Made by a program: the position numbers and the translations under genes. Under the pieces are notes generated by a model. That model worked only from the letters and a program-made list of their open reading frames with translations, did not search any database and was not told the origin of the DNA. A stretch of 37,856 bases of DNA from Fidelibacterota bacterium (GTDB lineage Bacteria > Marinisomatota > Marinisomatia > SCGC-AAA003-L08 > TMED6): assembly GCA_014239355.1 (NCBI GenBank), contig JAAZYZ010000056.1:1-37856 (forward strand), read 5' to 3'. Below are positions 24,947 through 33,017 of the stretch, in pieces (position 1 is the first letter of the stretch; the number at the start of each line of letters is the position of its first letter).

Positions 24947-25714
24947 TTATTTGCTACATAAATAAATTTGTTTTTCACTCTCTTCATTAAATGCTTCTAA
25001 TTGATAATTACCATAAAAATGATCAATATTAAATTTGGAATCAATAAGCAATCTATTTAATGTGTCAGGGAAAAACATTTTCATTTTAAAATTATATATA
25101 AATTCTATTTGATTATTCTGATTTTGAAACTCCCAAGAAATAGAAGTGACTTCTGTTTTTGGTTCATATTTAGTTGATTCAAAGATATTGATTTTTTTTT
25201 GCGTGTTTGAATCAATAAAATCCATTAAATCTATTTTATTTGAATCAAGATTAGATGTTAATTGATGAGTGGGCATAAATATATCAATTCCAAAAATAGA
25301 GTTATCATGCATATGATTTCTAATAGAATTAAAGCAAGAAGTAGCATATTGATTAGTAAGTAAATGAGCTAAAGAATTAAAACCAATAAAAATTAAATCA
25401 AAATTTTTTTTCAAATTAAATTTAGTTGCATCAGAAACTATTAATTTTTGTTTGTCATGATTAGATAATTTAGATGAAAAAAAATCAATAAATGGCTGAG
25501 AAATATCTAATCCATAATACTCGATTCCAGTATTAATTAATGGCAAACCTATTCTGCCGGTCCCACAACAAAGCTCTAATACTGATCGCGCATTATATTT
25601 TTTAATGATTGATTTCCAAAAAGAAATATCATCCTCTTTCCACCACATAATATCATCATAGAGTTGTGGATGATTATAAATTGAAAAATTATCATCAAAA
25701 TTTTTATTTGACAT
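24947..25714 (-). CDS. Class I SAM-dependent methyltransferase
   Basis: A 255-residue protein with the SAM-binding loop VLELCCGTGRIGLPL (glycine-rich motif I), GLDIS as the acidic end of strand two, and LIFIGFNSLAHL as motif IV. The N-terminus YNHPQLYDDIMWWKEDDISFW is typical of small-molecule methyltransferases in the Methyltransf_25-like group. The acceptor is unknown. It overlaps the upstream hydrolase gene by 11 bp, so the two are co-translated. Confidence 0.88.
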   Translation of the reverse strand: MSNKNFDDNFSIYNHPQLYDDIMWWKEDDISFWKSIIKKYNARSVLELCCGTGRIGLPLINTGIEYYGLDISQPFIDFFSSKLSNHDKQKLIVSDATKFNLKKNFDLIFIGFNSLAHLLTNQYATSCFNSIRNHMHDNSIFGIDIFMPTHQLTSNLDSNKIDLMDFIDSNTQKKINIFESTKYEPKTEVTSISWEFQNQNNQIEFIYNFKMKMFFPDTLNRLLIDSKFNIDHFYGNYQLEAFNEESEKQIYLCSK

Positions 25715-26492
25715 GAAATATTGTATTTATAAACTTATCAACCTTATTGAAAATTAATTCTTTATCCTCTAACTCAGTATCAAACACATTATGTCCTGTT
25801 TTGTCTAATACCAAAGTCTCTAAATGTTGAGTTTTTAAATGATTCTGAATGATTTGCAAGTTATCAATTGGAGCTGTTAAATCAACTTTAGAATGTATTA
25901 ATAAAATAGGGCTAGAAATTTTATGTATTTTTTTTCTAACCTTATCAACCATTTTACGCATCTCATTTAATGCAGATAATGGATAATAGTTATATCCATA
26001 AAATTTTATTCTTTTTACCTTTACTTGATCTGGATTAAATGTACTCTGTTTAGGCATAGTATTTTTTATTTTATGAAACAATCTATTCATAACCCTAACA
26101 TTAAATTCATTTTTAAATTGAAAAAGTGCAGAGGCAGCAATAATGCCATCTACTGGAAATAGGCTTCCTAAATGCAATGATAAAACAGCCCCCATGCTTA
26201 CACCAATAACAATAACTTTATCGCATACAGAATACATTTCTGCTATTCCTGTCTCTACAGAAGATAACCATTCAATATGCTTAGTACTATTACAATCAGA
26301 AACTGAAGTCCCATGCCCAGGCAAATTATCTGCTCGAACCCTATACCCTTGTTTTGCTAAATAATCTGCCATTTTTTTAACTTCATAAGTGGTACTTGAA
26401 AATCCATGAATTAAATAAATCCCTAATCTGCTTTCTGAATTAAATGCATAATTATTAGGATCAAATCTAGTAGAGAGTTCGTTATTCAGCAT
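25704..26492 (-). CDS. Alpha/beta hydrolase (carboxylesterase / monoacylglycerol lipase type)
   Basis: A 262-residue alpha/beta hydrolase. The oxyanion HGF (residues 29-31) and cap-type NLPGHGTS lead to the nucleophile elbow GVSMGA with Ser99; SKVDLTAPI supplies the acid and GHNVF the histidine. Most similar in layout to carboxylesterases of the Est30 kind or monoacylglycerol lipases. I prefer ATG 26492, which overlaps recO by 11 bp; the upstream TTG at 26516 would add eight residues. Natural substrate unknown. Confidence 0.88.
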   Translation of the reverse strand: MLNNELSTRFDPNNYAFNSESRLGIYLIHGFSSTTYEVKKMADYLAKQGYRVRADNLPGHGTSVSDCNSTKHIEWLSSVETGIAEMYSVCDKVIVIGVSMGAVLSLHLGSLFPVDGIIAASALFQFKNEFNVRVMNRLFHKIKNTMPKQSTFNPDQVKVKRIKFYGYNYYPLSALNEMRKMVDKVRKKIHKISSPILLIHSKVDLTAPIDNLQIIQNHLKTQHLETLVLDKTGHNVFDTELEDKELIFNKVDKFINTIFHVK

Positions 26493-27249
26493 GATACATT
26501 TTTGTAATTTTTCCAATACCCTTAATTCTATGCATATAGTTAATATTACTATTCATAAAAGCAATTAAAAAGTTAAATAAATCCTTTAAATGTAATGATG
26601 ATATTTTAATATCCATTATACTATTAATGTGTGTTTTGTTAACTAATCTTAAATAACTTAAAGAATCATAACTGATAACCAAATCAGTATCAAGAGTATT
26701 ATGTATATTACAATTTGAACATATTAATGAATTAGAACTTAAAGAAAAAATTACATCATTTTCAAATAAGACATTACATGAATTGCATCTATTAATATTA
26801 GGCATAAAACCTAATTGTTTAGATAAATGAAATAGAAAAAATAGAAATATTTTTTTACTATGTTCCATATTAGAAGAAAGCTGATTTAATGTTTTATATG
26901 TCAGTCTAAAAATGATTTCTTGTGGATACTCTTCTTCAAATAATCTATTAATTATATTCAAAATAGTAGAGCCTATAAGTATAGTAGATAAATTATTTCG
27001 TAAATCATTAAAGGTAAATACAATATCTGCTTCTTTAATTAAATGCATCGTACGATTTTTTTTATAATAATAATTGAATTCTAAAAGATTAAAAGGTTGT
27101 AATATAGATAACAAGGGGTTTTTAGGCTTCCTAATACCCTTTGCAATAAAAGTTAATTTTCCGCGATCCTTAGTAAAAACATTACAAATAATACTAGTAT
27201 TACTATAAGGAAATATTTTTAGAATAATGCCTTGTGATGAAACTATCAA
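26482..27249 (-). CDS. recO: DNA repair protein RecO
   Basis: A 255-residue RecO. The N-terminal OB fold is clear (SQGIILKIFPYSNTS, CNVFTKDRGKLTFIAKGIRKPK), followed by an all-helical part and a Cys4 zinc site (Cys155, 158, 177, 180) in RCNSC and ICSNC. RecO anneals SSB-coated strands and helps RecR load RecA at gaps. It follows proS by 11 bp and overlaps the hydrolase by 11 bp. Confidence 0.92.
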   Translation of the reverse strand: MIVSSQGIILKIFPYSNTSIICNVFTKDRGKLTFIAKGIRKPKNPLLSILQPFNLLEFNYYYKKNRTMHLIKEADIVFTFNDLRNNLSTILIGSTILNIINRLFEEEYPQEIIFRLTYKTLNQLSSNMEHSKKIFLFFLFHLSKQLGFMPNINRCNSCNVLFENDVIFSLSSNSLICSNCNIHNTLDTDLVISYDSLSYLRLVNKTHINSIMDIKISSLHLKDLFNFLIAFMNSNINYMHRIKGIGKITKMYHAE

Positions 27250-27260
27250 GATCAGCTCTC

Positions 27261-28727
27261 TTAATAGGCTCGGGCAAAAATGACTTCATATTTAGCTGGA
27301 TTATTTGAATAAATACATTTTAATCCATCAATTTTTTGTAAAAAAGGAATACATCTAATTGTAGCCTTTGTATCTTTCTTAATTGCATTTTCAGTATCAT
27401 CAGTACCATCCCAACCACACCTCACAAACCCTCCATCCTTAATAAGCGCCTGAAAGTCTTGATAATTAGTCGCTTGATGTGTGTTTTCAGTTTGAAATTT
27501 TTGAGCTTGATTAAATAAAGAAGATTGAATATCAAGCAATAGGTCAGAAAAATAATTTTTAATTTCATTTATTTTAATGCTGTCTTTCATATTATTATCA
27601 CGTCTAGAGAATACAACTAATCCATCATTTACATCCCTCATCCCAACTTCAATTCGTATGGGAACACCTTTCATTTCCCACTCATTAAATTTAAACCCAG
27701 GAGACATTTTTTCTCTATCATCATACAAATAACGAATATTGCGTTCATCAAAATCATCTATTAGTGGCTGGATATAATTTGTAATTTTAGTTTTATCTTC
27801 ACCTGTTTTATAGATGGGCACTATTACAATTTGTATGGGTGCAACTTTAGGTGGCAATCTTAGTCCTTGATCATCACCATGAACCATAATCAAAGCCCCA
27901 ATCAAACGTGTACTTACACCCCAACTAGTAGCATAAACATATTCTTCTTTGTTATTTTCATTTTGAAATTTAACATCAAATGCTTTAGCAAAATTTTGCC
28001 CCAAATAATGAGAAGTGCCTGCTTGTAAAGCTTTTTTATCTCCCATCATTGCTTCAATACAATATGTTTCAACTGCGCCCGCAAATTTTTCTGATTCACT
28101 CTTGTGTCCTGTTAATACAGGAATAGCCATAATATTCTCTACTACATCTTTATAAATATCTAAAATTTTCAATGCCTCATCAATCGCTTCTTTTTTAGTA
28201 GCATGAGCAGTATGCCCCTCTTGCCATAAAAATTCACTAGTTCTTAAAAATAGTCTTGTCCTCATTTCCCACCTTACGACATTGGCCCATTGATTGATTA
28301 AAATAGGTAGATCTCTATAAGAATTAATCCATTTTTTATACATAGACCAAATAACTGTTTCAGAAGTTGGCCTAACAATAATTTCTTCTTCTAATTTGGA
28401 ATCAGGATCAACCACTAATTTTTGATTATCAACTTTTAATTTGGAATGAGTAACCACAGCACACTCTTTAGCAAAACCTTCAACATGTTCTGCTTCTTTT
28501 GCTAAAAACGATTTAGGTATAAACAAAGGAAAGTAAGCATTGGTATGATTAGTCTTTTTGAATCGTGCATCAAATTCATCTTTAATGGACTCCCAAATTG
28601 AATATCCATATGGCCGAATAACCATTGTGCCCTTAACAGGGCCATAATCTGCTAATTGTGCTTTTGTAATAACATCGGTATACCATTTCGATGCATCGTT
28701 TGATTGTGGAGTAACGCCTTTTGCCAT
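27261..28727 (-). CDS. proS: Prolyl-tRNA synthetase, short (type 3, archaeal/eukaryal-like) form
   Basis: A 488-residue class II aminoacyl-tRNA synthetase charging tRNA-Pro. It lacks the large editing insertion of the E. coli-type enzyme and has the archaeal/eukaryal layout: GTMVIRPYGYSIWESIKDEFDARFK, VRPTSETVIWSMYKKWI, RTSEFLWQEGHTAH (motif 2), LIGALIMVHGDDQGLRLPP (motif 3), and an anticodon-binding domain beginning APIQIVIVPIY. The C-terminal extension ends EVIFARAY, typical of this form. AAAGGA lies 10 bp before the ATG. Confidence 0.95.
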   Translation of the reverse strand: MAKGVTPQSNDASKWYTDVITKAQLADYGPVKGTMVIRPYGYSIWESIKDEFDARFKKTNHTNAYFPLFIPKSFLAKEAEHVEGFAKECAVVTHSKLKVDNQKLVVDPDSKLEEEIIVRPTSETVIWSMYKKWINSYRDLPILINQWANVVRWEMRTRLFLRTSEFLWQEGHTAHATKKEAIDEALKILDIYKDVVENIMAIPVLTGHKSESEKFAGAVETYCIEAMMGDKKALQAGTSHYLGQNFAKAFDVKFQNENNKEEYVYATSWGVSTRLIGALIMVHGDDQGLRLPPKVAPIQIVIVPIYKTGEDKTKITNYIQPLIDDFDERNIRYLYDDREKMSPGFKFNEWEMKGVPIRIEVGMRDVNDGLVVFSRRDNNMKDSIKINEIKNYFSDLLLDIQSSLFNQAQKFQTENTHQATNYQDFQALIKDGGFVRCGWDGTDDTENAIKKDTKATIRCIPFLQKIDGLKCIYSNNPAKYEVIFARAY

Positions 28728-28784
28728 ATTTTGTATATCCTTTTAAAAAAATAAAATCATTTGAATTTATTTAAAAAAAAATCA

Positions 28785-29819
28785 CTATGATAGTACTTTT
28801 TGAAACGCTTCTAAAACATAAATAATGTCTGAATTAGTAATACCATAATGAGTAACTAACCTATATCTATTTGGAGATACTTCAAAAAATAAAATATCCC
28901 GATTTTTCATCTCTTGTAATAAATCTTCTGATGAAATTAAGTCAGATTGTAATTCAAAATAAATTATGTTAGTCTTTACTTTATTTTTATCAATATATAA
29001 TCCATCTATTTGATCAAGACCATCAGCTAATAGGTGTGCATTATCATGATCTTCAGAAATCTGTGTTTCTAATTTATTTATTGCTATCAAGCCTGCTGCT
29101 GCAATAATCCCAGCTTGTCTCATTCCTCCACCTAACGCCTTACGCATTCTACGTGCAGAGTCTATAAAATCTTTTGAACCACAAATCACAGAGCCAATCG
29201 GGCAGGCTAAGCCTTTTGATAAACAAAATGTCACTGAATCAACATTTTTAATCAAATTTGATAATGTAATATTTAAAGCTGTAGTAGCATTAAAAATTCT
29301 AGCCCCATCAATATGTAGTTTTAAATTATTTTCTTTTGCAACATTAGAAACTTGATCAATATAATCTTTAGAAATAGGACTACCAAAACACATGTTGTGT
29401 GTATTTTCTAAACTAATAAGCGAAGTTTTAGGAAAATGTACATTATCTACTCTAATTGCTTGTTTAATATGATCTATATTAATCAAACCATCATCACTAT
29501 TTTCTAATTGATGGGAATGTATACCACCAAAAGCAGAAATTCCACCAGCTTCATATATAAACGTGTGAGACTTATTACCTAAGATTGCCTCCGTTCCCCT
29601 AGAACAATGTACTAAAAATGAAATTAAATTTCCCATTGTACCGCTTGGAACTAATAAAGCAGATTCTTTACCTGAAAGGGTTGCAGCTTGTTTTTCTAAT
29701 AAATTAACATTTTTATCTTCTTGAAAAACATCATCACCTAATTCAGCATCAAAAATTGCTTGCCTAATCTCATTTGATGGCAATGTTACTGTGTCACTTC
29801 TTAAATCAATTATTTTCAT
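28785..29819 (-). CDS. ltaE: Low-specificity L-threonine aldolase
   Basis: A 344-residue fold-type I PLP enzyme that cleaves threonine or allo-threonine to glycine and acetaldehyde. DLRSDTVTLPSNEIRQAI is the family opening; SHTFIYE has His85, LHIDGARIFNA has Asp171 for the cofactor nitrogen, and FCLSKGLACPIGS has the PLP lysine Lys202. ARRMRKALGGGMRQAGI follows as usual. Divergent from the amidohydrolase with 51 bp between; proS follows after 57 bp. Confidence 0.93.
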   Translation of the reverse strand: MKIIDLRSDTVTLPSNEIRQAIFDAELGDDVFQEDKNVNLLEKQAATLSGKESALLVPSGTMGNLISFLVHCSRGTEAILGNKSHTFIYEAGGISAFGGIHSHQLENSDDGLINIDHIKQAIRVDNVHFPKTSLISLENTHNMCFGSPISKDYIDQVSNVAKENNLKLHIDGARIFNATTALNITLSNLIKNVDSVTFCLSKGLACPIGSVICGSKDFIDSARRMRKALGGGMRQAGIIAAAGLIAINKLETQISEDHDNAHLLADGLDQIDGLYIDKNKVKTNIIYFELQSDLISSEDLLQEMKNRDILFFEVSPNRYRLVTHYGITNSDIIYVLEAFQKVLS

Positions 29820-29870
29820 ACAACTTCTTTTTTGTTAGCTAAATTATAGATATTAAATTAATATATATTT

Positions 29871-31427
29871 ATGAATAGCGAACCTTTCAATTTAGTCAAT
29901 GGTAAAATTATAACTCTTAATAGGTCTTTTCCTATAGTAGAAAACATAACTATAAAAAATGGTAAAATATATTCTATTGGCCAACCAAACTCATCATTTA
30001 AAACAATTAATTTAAATGGCGCTGTAGTAATTCCTGGATTTATTGATGCACACTTTCATATTAAAAATCTTGGACAAAGATTAGATATGGTTAATTTAAA
30101 AGGCATAAAATCAATCGATGAAATAGCAAAAATAATTGCACATAAAAGTAAAACACTGAATCCTGGAGAATGGATTGAGGGTTTTGGGTGGGACCAAAAT
30201 TTATGGGATAATCCTGAATTTCCTAATAAAGATCTATTGAATGCTGCAGCACCTAATAACCCAATATTCTTAACCAGAATTGATGGGCATAGTGCATGGA
30301 TTAATGATGCCACAATTCAATATACTAATTTAGATACAAGGACTAATGTGCCTGGAGGTTTGATTATTAATGATTGCATTTTAATTGATAATGCTATGAA
30401 TGATGTAAGAGATTATTTGCCAAAACCAGATAAAAATCTAATTAAAAAATGGCTTTTAGCAGGTGCTCACTATGCGGCTGAACGAGGGATAACAAATGTG
30501 CATGATGCATGGCAATCTCCAGAAATTATAGAATCAATGCTGGAATTAGTTCAAGAAAATAAAATGCCGATAAAATGTTATGGCATGATTGGAGCTTCTT
30601 TTAAAGAATATATTAAAACATTCTTTAATAAAGGGCATCATTCAGGAGCCAATTATAAAATTAGATCAGTAAAAGCATTTATTGATGGTGCACTTGGTAG
30701 TAGAGGGGCAGCATTACATGAGCCTTATTCTGATGACCATTGTAATTGTGGTTTGATTTTAATATCAAAAGAGGAATTTGATGAATTGGCATCATTATGT
30801 TATAATTATAATTTTCAACTGTGCACACATGCAATTGGTGACAGAGGGAACCAATTTGTGTTAGATACATATCAAAAATATTTAAAAACAAAAAATAATA
30901 AACGTTGGCGTATTGAGCACGCTCAAATGTTAACTACAAGTGATATTAATAGATTAAAAGAATATTCAATTATTGCATCTATGCAACCTTCACATTGTAC
31001 TAGTGATATGAAATGGTTAAAAGATAGAATTGGAGAACACCGTTTACATCGAATTAGTCGATGGAAAACATTATTGGAAAATGATATCATAATTGCAGGA
31101 GGTTCAGACTGCCCGATTGAAGAAGGTAATCCTCTTTATGAATACTACGCAGCAGTAACACGTATGGATCATACTGGGCTCCCAGAAGGAGGTTGGCAGT
31201 CACAAGAACGATTATCTAGAATGCAGGCATTAAATATATTTACAACCGGAGCTGCATTTGCCGAATTTTCAGAAAATTATCGCGGGGTTATAGATGTAGG
31301 TTATGAAGCAGATTTAACAATATTGTCAGATGATATTACTAGTATTAATCATGAAAAAATTTTAAAGACTGATATTATTGCTACGGTAGTTAATGGTGAA
31401 ATCATATATGGTGAAAACCAATTTTAA
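29871..31427 (+). CDS. YtcJ-like metal-dependent amidohydrolase
   Basis: A 518-residue TIM-barrel amidohydrolase of the YtcJ type. GFIDAHFHI gives the HxH metal pair (His61, His63). Later metal or catalytic blocks are KAFIDGALGSRGAAL, THAIGDRGN, RIEHAQM and GGSDCPIE. WIEGFGWDQNLW and GLPEGGWQSQERLS are further family features. Members deacetylate or hydrolyse amides; the substrate is unknown. No signal peptide. The 3' end overlaps the convergent DUF2797 gene by 4 bp. Confidence 0.9.
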   Translation: MNSEPFNLVNGKIITLNRSFPIVENITIKNGKIYSIGQPNSSFKTINLNGAVVIPGFIDAHFHIKNLGQRLDMVNLKGIKSIDEIAKIIAHKSKTLNPGEWIEGFGWDQNLWDNPEFPNKDLLNAAAPNNPIFLTRIDGHSAWINDATIQYTNLDTRTNVPGGLIINDCILIDNAMNDVRDYLPKPDKNLIKKWLLAGAHYAAERGITNVHDAWQSPEIIESMLELVQENKMPIKCYGMIGASFKEYIKTFFNKGHHSGANYKIRSVKAFIDGALGSRGAALHEPYSDDHCNCGLILISKEEFDELASLCYNYNFQLCTHAIGDRGNQFVLDTYQKYLKTKNNKRWRIEHAQMLTTSDINRLKEYSIIASMQPSHCTSDMKWLKDRIGEHRLHRISRWKTLLENDIIIAGGSDCPIEEGNPLYEYYAAVTRMDHTGLPEGGWQSQERLSRMQALNIFTTGAAFAEFSENYRGVIDVGYEADLTILSDDITSINHEKILKTDIIATVVNGEIIYGENQF

Positions 31428-32221
31428 TAATCGACTGAAATAGAATAACCAGTATGTTTTCTCATATTTAAGACTCTATTATTTTTAAAAAGTAAATATT
31501 GTCCTTTTATCCCAGTTAAAACATCTTCATATATCGACTCTTTATCAAATGATAAACTTTTAATTTTGTTAGGAATAGATTCAATGGGATAATTAATATC
31601 AATCCATTTACTATCAATAATATATTTAGAAAAATTTTCATCTAAATGTTTTTTTGCATCTAAATAGCATTGATCAAAATCTGGTTTATCAAATTTACCA
31701 GATAACATTTTAATCCAATGTGTCCGATCAGAATAAAATTGTTTTAAATAAACTTCAATTAACCCAGCTAAATATCGATTCGGTGTAGTGCATAAAATAA
31801 TAGCTTTAGTTGCCCCTTGATCAATCCATCTAGTAGGAATTTGAGTATTTCTAGTAACACCAATTTTTAAGTTCCCTGTAAAAGACATATAAACATGTTG
31901 ATCTGTTAAGCAATATTTTTTAGACCAATCCATATCTCTAGATTCTCCTTTATGTGCACGGCACAACTCAGGTCTTAAAATGCATTCAGATGTTTCAGGT
32001 GCATCACGAAAACATGGGAAACAATAACCTTGAGCAAAAGTCTTTTTAATTTGATTATTACATTTAATACAAAAAATTTCCCCGGAAAAAGAGAATTTAA
32101 TTTTTTGATTTATTAAGGGGTTTAATTCAACTAAATCAGAACCAATAGGAAGGCTATATTTCACCTCTCTATTTAAACTTGAATGTAATTTTTTAATTAT
32201 TCCATGATAGGAATTAATCAT
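31424..32221 (-). CDS. DUF2797 protein
   Basis: A 265-residue protein with a Cys-rich knuckle CIKCNNQIKKTFAQGYCFPC that could bind zinc, then ECILRPELCRAHKGESRDMDW and KIGVTRNTQIPTRWIDQGATKAI, the diagnostic DUF2797 segments. The KIGVTR part looks like a GIY-YIG-type core, but nuclease residues are not obvious and function is unestablished. Convergent with the amidohydrolase and divergent from def across 116 bp. Confidence 0.88.
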   Translation of the reverse strand: MINSYHGIIKKLHSSLNREVKYSLPIGSDLVELNPLINQKIKFSFSGEIFCIKCNNQIKKTFAQGYCFPCFRDAPETSECILRPELCRAHKGESRDMDWSKKYCLTDQHVYMSFTGNLKIGVTRNTQIPTRWIDQGATKAIILCTTPNRYLAGLIEVYLKQFYSDRTHWIKMLSGKFDKPDFDQCYLDAKKHLDENFSKYIIDSKWIDINYPIESIPNKIKSLSFDKESIYEDVLTGIKGQYLLFKNNRVLNMRKHTGYSISVDY

Positions 32222-32337
32222 ATAAATTATCTCGTTTGTTGTTTAAAAAAACTTAACAAATTTACAAAACATTGATATTGATTAAAACAAAGTATTAAGT
32301 TTTGGAACATGTATCAACAATTATTGGAAGTAATAAT

Positions 32338-32976
32338 ATGGCAATTAAAAATATAGTAAGAATCTGGGAAGAAGGGAAAATTATAAATGACAATGTAAAG
32401 TTTTTAAAATTAAAAACTAAAAATGTCACTTTCCCTGCTTCTGACTTTATAAAAAATATTATTCAAGATTTAATTGATACATATAAAACTATTACTTGTG
32501 CAGGTATCGCAGCCAACCAAATTGGTTATGATTATCAAATTTTTATTGGGATGAAAGAAATTGAAGATGAAATTGAAGATGAAATTGAAAAAAAAGAGGC
32601 TGAATTATCATCTGCTCTAGGAAATCCATATTCAGATAATTATGAAATCTATATTAATCCAAAAATTGATAAAATTGATAATAAATCAATAAACCTAGAT
32701 GAAGAGGGGTGCCTAAGTTTCCCTGGTTTAATGGTAGAAAGAGAAAGATATGATAAGATTAAAGTGAGGTATTATGATATTAATGGAAAAGTTAATAAAA
32801 TGACACTATCTGGATTTCTATCAAAATTATTTCAACATGAGCTAGATCATTTAAATGGAAAACTGATGGTTGATGATATTGAAAAAATAGAAAAGTTATA
32901 CCCATTAGAACCTTCAGAAGAAAAGAGAAAATTATATAGTAATCTATATTCTGAATATAATAAAATAAAAATTTAA
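32338..32976 (+). CDS. def: Peptide deformylase with acidic insertion
   Basis: Removes the formyl group from new proteins. All three motifs are there: GIAANQIG (Gln61), EGCLSFPG (Cys125) and HELDH (His167, Glu168, His171). The distance between the first two motifs is about 61 residues, roughly 24 more than in E. coli, because of a charged stretch at about 73-98 (EIEDEIEDEIEKKEAEL). I start at ATG 32338, with GGAAG at 32326-32330 seven nt upstream; a TTG at 32302 would add twelve residues without a ribosome site. It is followed by topA after 41 bp. Confidence 0.9.
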   Translation: MAIKNIVRIWEEGKIINDNVKFLKLKTKNVTFPASDFIKNIIQDLIDTYKTITCAGIAANQIGYDYQIFIGMKEIEDEIEDEIEKKEAELSSALGNPYSDNYEIYINPKIDKIDNKSINLDEEGCLSFPGLMVERERYDKIKVRYYDINGKVNKMTLSGFLSKLFQHELDHLNGKLMVDDIEKIEKLYPLEPSEEKRKLYSNLYSEYNKIKI

Positions 32977-33017
32977 GTTGCAATTAACCCAATGAAGATA
33001 TTTAAATTAAGCCCATT

